From: Candidatus Obscuribacter phosphatis
GTDB lineage: Bacteria; Cyanobacteriota; Vampirovibrionia; Obscuribacterales; Obscuribacteraceae
Assembly (NCBI GenBank): GCA_001899315.1
Contig: MOYA01000001.1
Span: forward strand, 2,558,529 to 2,622,528
Reading direction: 5' to 3'
Length of the DNA: 64,000 nucleotides
The notes below the pieces were generated by a model. That model was not told the origin of the DNA. It did no database searches and saw only the letters and a program-made list of their open reading frames with translations. Position numbers and translations under genes: made by a program. Position 1 is the stretch's first letter; each line of letters begins with the position of its first letter. Shown here one piece after another: positions 25,115 through 34,500 of the stretch.

Positions 25115-27223
25115 GTGAAAGCAAATGATTCCGGCATCGTACAAACCAATGCCCAAGACTTTCCGGTCCTCGCAGTAAACGTGCTCGACAGACTTGGCTA
25201 TCAGGTTTCAAGAGCGAGCAAGCAGCTAGACCAAATACTTGCAGTCGAGCGCCTCGATGAACAAATCGGACGCGACTGGCGGCGGCATGAGTACCGAGTA
25301 GTGGTGCGCTGGAGGAGCACCTCTGAAGGTGACATGCTAGTAACAATAGAAATCGATGAAAAGAAGGGAGCAGGAACACAGAGCGATTGTCTGAAACGAT
25401 GCGACCAGATCCTACTGGAAATGCAGAACGACGCTGGCCGAGTAGTGGAGGCAAAGCGCAGGAGAGAGAAGAGCACCATTTATGGCGCTGCCAGGTGGGG
25501 CACCATCGATGACTTGAGGACAGCTGGCTATATCCAGCCAAAAGCTGATCCCAAAAGACTAATCATCGGAAGAACGAGCGATAACAAATATATTCAAGTG
25601 CCAGAACTCTGGACCCATGCGCACGCACTAGTGTGCGGCAGAACTGGGGTTGGCAAATCGCGCGGTTTCTTCATCCCACAGCTCATCGAGCGCCTTGGCA
25701 CCAGCATGGTTGTTACCGAAGCGACTCCGGGGTACGAAGCAGGCGAACTCTACAAACTGACTTCCGGCTGGCGCAAACTTGCAGGACACAAAATCTACTG
25801 CTTCAACGCCTCGGACATGACTTCGCACAGAATCAATCCGATTGACCGAATAAGACGAGCGCCGGAAGAGCTAAAAGCACAGCTAGCAGAAAAGTTAGCC
25901 GACCTGGTGATTCTGAACGGAGAGCCAAGCGAAGCCAGACACGAGCAGACTTGGATCCGCTCAGAAAAGCTTTTGCTTGTGCCGCTCATATTGCATGCAG
26001 CCGCTAGCGCTCCTGAATACGGACACTTCGGAGCTCTGCGATGGCTGTTACTTAAGGGACCGGACCGCCTAGCCCGGGTTCTAGCGACTAGCCCATCTGA
26101 AGTCGCACAGATGGAATTCGAAGGTTGGCTGCGCCTGAGCGGCGAAACTGACTTTCGATACGGAGTCTTCTCCGGACTCATCACAAAACTGAATCCGTGG
26201 ATGACCGATCAAATGGTGGCACTGACTGAAACCACCGATATCGAGCTCGATGATATGAAAAATGAACTATTTACGTTTTACCTGGCGGTACCCAGCCGAA
26301 GCCGAGACAGCAAGTTAATCGGGTCACTCATGGTCAACTTTCTCCTCGATCACATCCTGGAGACGCGAGAGCAAATGAAATATCCAGTGACGATGCTTCT
26401 AGATGAATTCACCAACTTCGGCAAAATTTCGGGCATCGGCGACACTTTGTCTATCATCCGCAAGAACAAGGTCGGGCTGGTTCTCGGCTTCCAAAACCAC
26501 TTCCAGCTAGAGCAAGTCTACAGCCGAAAGGAGGCGCAAATAATCATCGATATGCCTGCAACACAGGTGTACTTCAAGCAGAAAACCTTTACCGAGGCGC
26601 GAGAACTCAGTGAAGCAATCGGACGCACCACTATCGAGGAGGCGACAGTAAGCGACAACGGCAGGGTGCAAGAAATGATTCAGGGGCGGGCACTGATAAC
26701 GCCGGATGAGCTAATCGGACTGAAAAACGAAGTCATCGTCTTCGCACCGGACACCAGCCCGCTAAAACTTCCTTTCACCTCGCCGACTGCTTACGAACAA
26801 GCGCTTGCATACGACCCGCCCGAAAGACCCAGGCATGCTGTGAGCGAGTTCATTCGCAGACGCGGGCGCACAGCGAGCGAGCCTACCAGTACGGCAGAAG
26901 AAGAGCCTTTCGAGAGAAGAGATACCTGGAAGTCTAAGAAATCGAAGAAGCACCAAGCCAGCACCAGGTACCCAGGCGAACCGCCCCGCGCCTCTGCCGA
27001 AGACAACGCCATCAATGCTGGTTCGCGAGCATCGCAAAACGATGATCGCTCCATTCAACCGAACTCTGAACACGGCAACAACAAAAACACTTCCGAAAGG
27101 CGAGGTGACTACCGAAGAGACCAGAACAATAAAGGCACCACAGGTAATCCAGAGCAACATTCCGACAACTGTCGAACCCATGGTCAAAGCGCAGACATCG
27201 CTCCGCCTGACTATGGCGACTAA
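25115..27223 (+). CDS. VirD4/TraG-like coupling ATPase without N-terminal membrane helices
   Basis: The 702-aa protein couples relaxase-bound DNA to a secretion channel. Walker A is CGRTGVGKSRGFF (about 173-185). The NPIDR strand, Walker B TMLLDEFTNFGKISGIG and the downstream GLVLGFQNHFQLEQVYS and MPATQVYFKQKT motifs are characteristic of type IV coupling proteins. Unlike classical VirD4 there are no transmembrane helices. The first ~130 residues form a separate alpha/beta domain (EYRVVVRWRS, MLVTIEIDEKKG). The last ~120 residues are low-complexity. No other type IV secretion genes are present, so a helper system would be required. Confidence 0.9.
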   Translation: MKANDSGIVQTNAQDFPVLAVNVLDRLGYQVSRASKQLDQILAVERLDEQIGRDWRRHEYRVVVRWRSTSEGDMLVTIEIDEKKGAGTQSDCLKRCDQILLEMQNDAGRVVEAKRRREKSTIYGAARWGTIDDLRTAGYIQPKADPKRLIIGRTSDNKYIQVPELWTHAHALVCGRTGVGKSRGFFIPQLIERLGTSMVVTEATPGYEAGELYKLTSGWRKLAGHKIYCFNASDMTSHRINPIDRIRRAPEELKAQLAEKLADLVILNGEPSEARHEQTWIRSEKLLLVPLILHAAASAPEYGHFGALRWLLLKGPDRLARVLATSPSEVAQMEFEGWLRLSGETDFRYGVFSGLITKLNPWMTDQMVALTETTDIELDDMKNELFTFYLAVPSRSRDSKLIGSLMVNFLLDHILETREQMKYPVTMLLDEFTNFGKISGIGDTLSIIRKNKVGLVLGFQNHFQLEQVYSRKEAQIIIDMPATQVYFKQKTFTEARELSEAIGRTTIEEATVSDNGRVQEMIQGRALITPDELIGLKNEVIVFAPDTSPLKLPFTSPTAYEQALAYDPPERPRHAVSEFIRRRGRTASEPTSTAEEEPFERRDTWKSKKSKKHQASTRYPGEPPRASAEDNAINAGSRASQNDDRSIQPNSEHGNNKNTSERRGDYRRDQNNKGTTGNPEQHSDNCRTHGQSADIAPPDYGD

Positions 27224-27249
27224 CCACCCCTAAAAGGAGAAACTTCAAT

Positions 27250-27783
27250 ATGCATCCAGACACAGTACTTCTATTGCAGAGAATGCATTCAGTAGCCTCA
27301 ACCAAGAAGGAATTGAATATTGTACTCACCAGATTCGGTGAAGTTTATAAATGCCTCCACAAAAGCCAAGACCCAAAAGAGCGCTTTGAGGCTGCATGGG
27401 CGATGGCGTGTATCGGTGATCTTTATGCAAGGCTCAATGAACCATACGAGGCAGAAAGCGCTTACAAGAAGTCGATTGCCCTCTTCGAGAAAGAGGGACA
27501 CTTGCTCAATTGCGCGATGGTCTGCCTTGAGACAGCAGCGTTCTTCAGGAAGGTACTGCTTGCCGTTGAAGCCGAGGATATGCTCAAACGCAGAATCGTC
27601 TACCGGATACGGCGACTTGGCGCTGGACACCCGGACGTGCTAGCGGCTGGGGAAGAACTAATTCACTTCCAGCGAACAGATGAAATCATCAACGCCGCCA
27701 CGCACCGCTGGTGTAAAGCCTGCAACATCGATGATTATGGCATCGGTTTTGACCTGGAAAACAGTGATAGGGCAGAGAAATAA
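27250..27783 (+). CDS. TPR-type helical repeat protein
   Basis: The 177-aa protein has a strong ribosome binding site (AAAAGGAGAAAC) and is helical throughout. RFEAAWAMACIGDLYARLNE and PYEAESAYKKSIALFEKEGH have the spacing of tetratricopeptide repeats, and MVCLETAAFFRKVLLAVEAE continues it. Its last base is the first base of the next gene (TAATG), so expression is coupled. It is the first gene of a three-gene cassette with a membrane protein and a J-domain protein. The role is unknown; a peptide-binding adaptor is plausible. Confidence 0.65.
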   Translation: MHPDTVLLLQRMHSVASTKKELNIVLTRFGEVYKCLHKSQDPKERFEAAWAMACIGDLYARLNEPYEAESAYKKSIALFEKEGHLLNCAMVCLETAAFFRKVLLAVEAEDMLKRRIVYRIRRLGAGHPDVLAAGEELIHFQRTDEIINAATHRWCKACNIDDYGIGFDLENSDRAEK

Positions 27784-28454
27784 TGGCAGCGGGAATAGCG
27801 GTAGGTATATTTGTTTTCCTGTTCACGGCAGCGTTCCTCGGACAGAATGTGCTTCACAACAATGAAGCGGGCAGTTTTCCCGGACTTCTGGCAGGAATCT
27901 GGGCGGCATGGCCGCTGATTCATAAGGCTCGGGTTCAAAGACATAACTTCTTGCACCCCGCAGCGACAGAGTATCAGGTTCCCGTAAAACAAGCCTTTGC
28001 CACCATTCGGGATCTACTTGCAGACATATCGTATAACTTCGGCGACAAGTGGCATATTGCCAGCGCAGACACTATTAGCGGACGAATAACCGCAGATCTA
28101 AGATTTGTCGATGAAGAGGTGCATCACGACATCGACTCAAGAGGACAGATTCACACGCGCCGGGAGAGGCGACAGAGATACATCGGGCTTGAAATTTCAA
28201 TTCGAGATAGTGGCGCAGGCACAGCGGTTGTGAAAATGGACTTCACTCCAAAGATTGAAGGGCTGCAATTCTACGCATGCGCTCCGATCATAGTCGGGAT
28301 GATTGCCTCTATTGAGAGTCGCATCGGTCCAGGACTGCAAGCCGAAGACCCAGTCTCATCAAAACTTCCGGCGCCACCATGGTGGCTAATCGCAGCAAGC
28401 GCTCTGGCTCTGCTTGCAATGTTCGGCGACGTCCAGAAGGCAATATTCCAATGA
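27783..28454 (+). CDS. Membrane protein with soluble alpha/beta domain
   Basis: The 223-aa product has hydrophobic helices at about 2-22 and 32-45, a soluble domain at about 58-190 (VKQAFATIRDLLADISYNFG, then GRITADLRF, YIGLEISIRD, AVVKMDFTPK strands), and a final helix at about 200-217 (WWLIAASALALLAMFG). The soluble part resembles in layout the N-terminal domain of the coupling ATPase encoded upstream: helix, paired strands, then helix. It overlaps its neighbours by one and four bases (TAATG, ATGA). Function unknown. Confidence 0.6.
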   Translation: MAAGIAVGIFVFLFTAAFLGQNVLHNNEAGSFPGLLAGIWAAWPLIHKARVQRHNFLHPAATEYQVPVKQAFATIRDLLADISYNFGDKWHIASADTISGRITADLRFVDEEVHHDIDSRGQIHTRRERRQRYIGLEISIRDSGAGTAVVKMDFTPKIEGLQFYACAPIIVGMIASIESRIGPGLQAEDPVSSKLPAPPWWLIAASALALLAMFGDVQKAIFQ

Positions 28455-28936
28455 ACGAAATACATAAGGCCTATAACATCCTCGGGCTTGAACCTGGCAC
28501 TGGGTTTGACACCATCAAACGCCGTTATCGAATACTTGCGCTCGCATGGCACCCCGACCGGATGACCAAGCCAGACGCAAAGAAAGAAGCAGAGGAAGAA
28601 CTCAAGAAAATCAACCAAAATTTCGAGAAACTCAAGAAACACTTTGAGTCTAAACACCAATCTGGACCGAGCTGCCGCTGCCAACCAGCGGCGGCCGGCC
28701 CGCCGCCGAATCATGCCAACGGTGCTGGTGGCAGCGGTAGCACCGGCAGAAACGGCAGCAACGCAAACGGCAACTCCGCGGCAGGCGATTCTGGATCTGC
28801 TCGCGACAATCAGAAATCCGGCTCTCGCTCGTCATCTGGACCAACCACCGGTTCGAATGCGGGACAAAGTGACGCCGAGAGAAAAAGGAACGAAGAACAA
28901 GTCGCGCGAAAGCGCTCTGAAGAGCGTGAGCGCTAG
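28451..28936 (+). CDS. J-domain (DnaJ-type) protein, ends at an in-frame amber
   Basis: The 161-aa product begins with a J domain (residues 1-65): YNILGLEPGTGFDTIKRRYR, then LALAWHPDRMTK with the HPD motif that stimulates Hsp70 ATPase, then a third helix KKINQNFEKLKKHF. A Gly/Ser/Asn-rich linker (about 80-140) and a charged coiled-coil start (RKRNEEQVARKRSEERER) follow, and the frame stops at TAG 28934-28936. The same frame continues without another stop to 29296, encoding more coiled coil and two membrane helices. The original gene was therefore probably 281 aa. Start ATG 28451 overlaps the previous stop (ATGA). Confidence 0.8.
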   Translation: MNEIHKAYNILGLEPGTGFDTIKRRYRILALAWHPDRMTKPDAKKEAEEELKKINQNFEKLKKHFESKHQSGPSCRCQPAAAGPPPNHANGAGGSGSTGRNGSNANGNSAAGDSGSARDNQKSGSRSSSGPTTGSNAGQSDAERKRNEEQVARKRSEERER

Positions 28937-29296
28937 GCAGCAGAAGAGGAGGCGGCTCGTCGAGCCGCCTCTGCCGCCAAGCGCGCAACTGAAAAGCAAC
29001 AGCTCGCAGAAAATTCTCTGAAGGAGCAATCTCTCAACAAAGACGAAATGCTCCGCTGGAATTGTGCCCTGCTTATTGGGGTGACGTTTTTAAGCTTGAT
29101 CGGGTACTGTTGGGTCGGCTGCGCGATGTGCAGCTTAGTGACTCAGGCCAAAGCTGCTGTGTTTAAGCGATCGCTTCTCTTGGCAAGCTTCGGGTTCTGC
29201 ACTCTGTTGACGATGATTTTACTTGCCAAAGCGAGCTTATATAATCAACATAGACATTATGACGCCTATCGCACATCTTCGTCGGTTTTGAATTAA
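28937..29296 (+). pseudogene. Membrane-anchored C-terminal part of the J-domain gene
   Basis: After the amber codon the J-domain frame reads on for 119 codons. AAEEEAARRAASAAKRATEK completes the coiled coil begun before the stop. Two hydrophobic helices follow (LLIGVTFLSLIGYCWVGC and LLLASFGFCTLLTMILLA), then a short tail. An internal ATG at 29048 could express the membrane part alone, but no good ribosome binding site precedes it. It is either a nonsense-mutated remnant or reached by amber readthrough. Confidence 0.6.
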
Positions 29297-29380
29297 CGAT
29301 AAGCTCCGAAACCATGCGTTGCATGTTTCTATTACCCTTATAATCATCAACTATCAGAATTCGCCTGGGACAAAATTGAA

Positions 29381-30448
29381 ATGAAAGTCTCAACTGCTAA
29401 CCCACATACTCAAACGAGCTCTTTACCGAAGATAGTGAGCTTGTTTTGTGGTGCCGGCGGACTTGATCTCGGATTTGTTGAGGAAGGATTTCAGATTCCA
29501 TTAGCTGTTGACATATCTGCAGCAGCCATAGAGACTCACTTGGATAATTTTCCATCCTCTGCAGCCATTGCAGCCGACCTAAATGCGCTCGGTCCTACAG
29601 GAGTACTAGAACAAGTAAGAAAATACATTCCAAAACAGTCAAGCATTGGCGTTATTGGTGGCCCCCCGTGTCAAGGCTTCTCGCGCGCAAACACTCGTGC
29701 AACAGCTGACGATCCAAGAAACAAGCTCCCGAAACTGTATTTGAAAATCATAAAAGCACTGCAAAGTGAGTATTCTGTTGAATTTGTTGTTCTCGAGAAC
29801 GTTCTCGGTATTAGGGACTGTAAACACGCTAAAACTTTCTTCTCCGTAAAGGATGGGCTTAAGCGGCTAGGATTTCGTGTCGATGACAACGAACTGTGCG
29901 CCCTAGATTTTGGGGTTCCGCAAATGCGCAGACGAGTTGTTCTGATAGGAATGCGTAAAGATCGAGATTATCCGACCGTTGTCGTTCGCAGACAAAAAGG
30001 CAAACGCACGGTGCGAGAGGCTATTTACGGTCTCTGTGCACCTGCATTCTTCGCTCCAAAGCTTGCGAAGGATGATATACCTGAACATCCAAACCATTGG
30101 ACGATGAAGCCAAAGTCAGCAAGATTTAGCAATCCTGATGCGATGACTAAAAACACACGAAGCTTCAAGCGCCTCACGTGGGACGAACCAAGTCCAACTA
30201 TTGCGTTTGGCAACCGGGAGATCCATGTTCATCCGAACGGACATCGGCGATTAAGTATCTATGAGGCAATGCTTATTCAGGGATTTCCCGAGTACTTCCA
30301 ACTCAACGGAAATTTGTCACAGCAGGTTGAGCAAATTTCGAATGCTGTTCCACCGCCTTTAGCTCGCGGCATTGCCTCTGGAATTCGTCTCTCAATAGTA
30401 GCGCATACTGAGATCAAAATTGAGTCAGCCGTTTCCGAGCCCCTGTGA
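29381..30448 (+). CDS. DNA cytosine-C5 methyltransferase, DruM-like
   Basis: The 355-aa enzyme has the ordered C5-MTase motifs: motif I VSLFCGAGGLDLGF (about 19-32), motif IV GGPPCQGFSRAN with catalytic Cys97, motif VI VVLENVLG (about 140), motif VIII region QMRRRVVLIGM, and motif X NAVPPPLARGIA near the C terminus. Its gene converges with a nuclease-helicase operon that includes a DruE-like giant helicase. Type II Druantia systems are known to carry a cytosine methylase (DruM), so this enzyme may mark self DNA for that system. A solitary methylase is the alternative. Confidence 0.9.
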   Translation: MKVSTANPHTQTSSLPKIVSLFCGAGGLDLGFVEEGFQIPLAVDISAAAIETHLDNFPSSAAIAADLNALGPTGVLEQVRKYIPKQSSIGVIGGPPCQGFSRANTRATADDPRNKLPKLYLKIIKALQSEYSVEFVVLENVLGIRDCKHAKTFFSVKDGLKRLGFRVDDNELCALDFGVPQMRRRVVLIGMRKDRDYPTVVVRRQKGKRTVREAIYGLCAPAFFAPKLAKDDIPEHPNHWTMKPKSARFSNPDAMTKNTRSFKRLTWDEPSPTIAFGNREIHVHPNGHRRLSIYEAMLIQGFPEYFQLNGNLSQQVEQISNAVPPPLARGIASGIRLSIVAHTEIKIESAVSEPL

Positions 30449-30470
30449 TTTCTCGGCAATTTGTGAATAA

Positions 30471-30507
30471 CGACAACTAGAATTGCGTTCCTCAATACTA
30501 GTTGTCG
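30471..30507. terminator. Convergent hairpin between methylase and nuclease genes
   Basis: CGACAACTAG (30471-30480) and CTAGTTGTCG (30498-30507) form a perfect 10-bp stem around 17 bases. It overlaps the stop codon of the leftward gene and follows the stop of the rightward one by 22 bases. T tracts are poor, so terminator function is only likely by position. Confidence 0.5.
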
Positions 30508-31586
30508 AATCGCCACAAGTCTACTTCCGGTATTTGGTCCAAACGCCAAATTACCGTTCTAAGAGAGCCAGATAGCGCATTCCCCGATGAAGTTTTCTTC
30601 AAGCCGCTGATGCGCACCGCCATGCCAGCTTCAAGTGGTTCTGCCGAGCTTAGTTGCGTCCGACCAAGTCTAACGGTATAGTCATCTGTTGCTACCGTGC
30701 CGCTGCCTGAGATTGATAGTGTGAAATCGCTCGTACTCCTAATCGGAAATGGTTTTCTCGTGACCGTCCCCTCAATGCTTTGAACTTCTAAACTATCGGA
30801 CCAACTCTCATTTACGTTCTTCCAAAAAGCCGGACAAATAATCTGGTAACTGCAACGAGCGCATTCAGTGATTGATGGATTGGCTTTCACAGCTCCATTA
30901 CCAATAGCATTATTGTAATCGTTCAATCTTTCAACAGCAGCTGCAGCTTCGGCATCACATTCCTCAGGTTCAATGTCAATGACTACCGATTGTCCGGACA
31001 CGGGCAGCAGAACAGCCTTCTTGACCCAATAACCCTTCACCGCGTGCACCATCGCTGCATAAAGTTTCAGCTGGCGAGAGTAGGATTCCTTGGCTATGGC
31101 GCTTTGTTCATCAGTGATTACGCCTGTCTTGTAATCGACCAGTTGTTCTGAATCAAAATAATCCGGTCGCCCCTTCAGCTTATTGTCATAACATCTAAGC
31201 TCTAACTCCCTCGAACCTGACGAGTTGCTAGTTCCACGACTGGTGCAGGTAGGCTCGTATTTGCGAACGAAATAACGTAATCCTGAATATAGCAGGTGAT
31301 ATCCAGGCCATCGTTCAGCATCCGCGAATCTCTGGTTCAGCGGGTGTTGCTTTGCTCGTTCGACCTGATACCTGATCCTTGTTGACCAGGCTAATTCAAC
31401 ATCAATAGGCGCTTTAGAAGCATCATAAATTATCTCGTGAATAATGGCTCCCATCCAGCTTTTAGGATGTGCAAGAACAAATTCATTGGTCTCTCTAACT
31501 CTGCTGAATCCTGCCTTTAATTGGCATGCTCGCAGTAGCTCATTTGTAGATGGGCTAGACGCCTCTATTGATGGAAGCGTTAGCAT
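30498..31586 (-). CDS. RecB-type PD-(D/E)XK nuclease with cysteine cluster
   Basis: About 362 aa. The catalytic motifs are LKGRPDYFDSEQLVDYKTG (RPD, then D-Y-K, around residues 145-163), as in RecB/Cas4-type nucleases, followed by YSRQLKLYAAMVHAVKG (motif QxxxY-like helix). A cysteine cluster, CARCSYQIICPAFW, near residue 245 resembles the C-terminal Fe-S site of Cas4/AddB-type nucleases. The start at 31586 overlaps the helicase stop (TAATG) and has GCGGAG upstream; a longer reading starts at 31625. It is the last gene of the four-gene leftward operon. Confidence 0.8.
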   Translation of the reverse strand: MLTLPSIEASSPSTNELLRACQLKAGFSRVRETNEFVLAHPKSWMGAIIHEIIYDASKAPIDVELAWSTRIRYQVERAKQHPLNQRFADAERWPGYHLLYSGLRYFVRKYEPTCTSRGTSNSSGSRELELRCYDNKLKGRPDYFDSEQLVDYKTGVITDEQSAIAKESYSRQLKLYAAMVHAVKGYWVKKAVLLPVSGQSVVIDIEPEECDAEAAAAVERLNDYNNAIGNGAVKANPSITECARCSYQIICPAFWKNVNESWSDSLEVQSIEGTVTRKPFPIRSTSDFTLSISGSGTVATDDYTVRLGRTQLSSAEPLEAGMAVRISGLKKTSSGNALSGSLRTVIWRLDQIPEVDLWRFDN

Positions 31587-34500
31587 TAAAATGGTCTCCG
31601 CAGTAACTCGAAAATTGAGCGACACTTAATTGACAATTCCTTGTCTCTGGCTTCTACAAAAGCTTCAGATAAGGCAGCGCCTATGTAGTCTGGGTGCGTT
31701 TGATACAGGGGATGAACAATCAGCTCGACTTTAGAGTCGCGCACCCCTCCCGGAATGCCTGCGAATTTAGAGAATTTCCAACCAGGCAGAGCACTTAGAT
31801 ACGTCTCAACTACATCATCAGCAAAATCCCAGTAATCAACGCCAAAACCTATTTCAGCCGTAGGGGCAAGCGCCAGTCTGACTAAATCTAATGCCAATCG
31901 CCAATCTAGAAGATTGTGATAAGCCATATTTCCGTAATCCCGCAGGCAATCGTAGCAGGAGGTTTTACATTCGCTAGCGTGCTCACTTGCCTTCAACGGA
32001 CTGATGAATTTTCCATGCCCTTCGTCCAGTACAAACTTCAGCAGTTCGTGCATGTAGTTGCCGGAACCTAAAACAGAACAGTAGCCGGCTCCGTTTTCCA
32101 AATTATCCGAAAGAAATACCTCGCCTTTGATTTCGCCGTTACTCACTCTCATTCCGCGAAGTCCCACTTTTAGCTCTCTCTCATCGATGTCTAGCAAGTC
32201 AGCGGCAGCACTGCGCATCAGGAATCCAAGCGAATACAGAGCGGCTTTACCTTCAACCGAAAGTGGTGACAGATTCAGTCCTACAGGAATTTCATGAAGA
32301 GAAAATAGCAAAAGATCCGTCGGCTTGATTGATGCAAGGGCGCGGCGATCCGGGTTACCGGTGAATCGTGCTTGAACTCCAATTTGTCTGAGCGCAGTGC
32401 GTGTCGCCCAAGTGTTACTGTTGGCTCCGTCCACGCGCTCGAAATTGAAATAATTGCCATCATTGTCATTTATGACACATACAGTCTCTTTGCCAGACCA
32501 TATGTCAAAATTCGCGACTGTGCGCAACGGTTGAACGTTTATACCTGTCTTCGTTCGTGATGCCCGAGCGGCCCATTCAAAAACGCCATCAAAATCTCGG
32601 GTACCTTGCCCAAACCATGTGCAAAAGCCCTTTGGCTCTGAAATCGGAACAATTTCGTACGGATGCTGACTGTGCCCGTCAGAGTCACAAACCGGACATC
32701 GCTCCGCCGGATCATCAGAAAGATCTACGGAGCTGCAAGATTTACAAATTCCAACGTCTATGGGTTGTCCTAGCGGATCAGGTTCCTGGACAACGATATT
32801 GCCGACGGGTCTGAAGTCGACAACACCAACTGATGTGTGAATAAGTCCATCTTTGACGGTCTCAGACCCAGGAGCAAACTGACTTATTGCGACGTCCAGA
32901 TCTCGATCAACCACCTCGTCGGGAGGCCAAGGGCGAACGGATTGCGGTCGTCTATGAAACAGATATCTCACCCTCGTAGGTAGACCGAACATTGGTAGGA
33001 TACCGCGATTGGCTAACCGATCGCTAAGCGAGGTCTGTCCCATACGTCGATCCTTCGCTATCGAAGTAACATGACGAATAAGGTCATGGAAAACATAGCC
33101 AATGAGAGAATCTCTCTTCTCCTGCAGGGTAGGATCCGTCTGAGTTAGCAGTATATCTACTATTTCTTCTATGTCTGACCCGTGATTCGCAATCCACCGC
33201 TCAATCACGTCAGCAACCGTACATTTAGCCGATGCCGCGCGCACGCCAGGAGGTGCCAGTGACAGCCAATCAGCTGCATCGCCAAACTCGCCATGGACGT
33301 TGTCTCCGCCCTCCCCCTGGAAGAGACCAGATTCACTAAATGAACGCCTAAGAACTTCTTTGCACAGCATTCGTTTGAGAATTTCTTCCCTCCGCACATC
33401 GACGTATGGCTGCGGTGGTTTTTCGCATGTTATGCGCTCTGGGCGCAAAAAATAATGATCGTCATGACTGCGTCCGCGACACAATGTCAAAGCAACCGAA
33501 AGGCTTGACTTGCGTCGTCCAGCCCGACCTACTCTTTGCTGATAATTGAAACGCATCGGAGGCATGTTTGCCATCATCACCGCGAGCAGCGAACCAATAT
33601 CGACTCCAGCCTCCATTGTTGTTGTGACACTAAGGAGATCAACGGTGTCAAGCAGCTGATTCTCAACGACCGGCAAGCAAATATTTTGGAACAATCGCTG
33701 CCGTTTCCTGGCATCGGAACTATTAGTTTGTCCTGTGAGTTCTTCACAATTCAATCTAAATGCTGGACCAGATGCCCTTGCCAAATACGCATAGTAATCC
33801 GCGGCTTCACCAGAAATTTCCGTTTTTGGTTTGTATGATAGGTTTCCCTGACAGTCGGTACAAACCCCGCCTGCCTCGTGTAAATGCTTTCTGCGGCAAT
33901 CCTCACACTCGAATACGCCTTCACTAGCTGTGGATACATAAAGTTGCTGACTTTGCAGAACGTTTTGTAATAAAGCGCCACTGTTAGTCAGGTGTGTAAT
34001 GACCGCGGACCGAAATACAGATGGAGGTTGGCGCTTATTCTTACTCGCAACCGCAAGAACATATCTTTCTACGTAGGGTGGAGTATTTACTCTGCTACTC
34101 GCCCCACGAGTATCAATTAGTCTTCGTTCGCCGAGCAAACGAATCACACCGTCTGCTGTCTGCCTAACAAGCACATCATCGCACTGATCCCCGGCACATG
34201 TGGCATAAGCTATGCCGAGTGACTCTAGAGAGCGCCGTCCCGATGCAAATATTATCGACATTAATTCATCGGCACTTGTCGCCTCAATTCTTTGAAGGTG
34301 CCGCCGTTGCGCTGAATCTAAATCTGCGTCCGACTTTACAGACGCCCCGGAGCTTGACCAGTTGTATAGGTCTTTCCACGAGCGCCTACGAGTATCAGGG
34401 TCTGACCACATCACTTCTTGAGCGAATCCGGCGGGATTGATACCCAAATCCAAAAGTTTCTTGGCCGCGGTATTGGATAGACGCACGACCGCGATGGTTC

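Noticed and set aside
19659-29296. Complete conjugative element
   Set aside because: Relaxase and coupling protein are present, but no VirB-type channel ATPase, pilin or core proteins are seen, so only mobilisation is supported.
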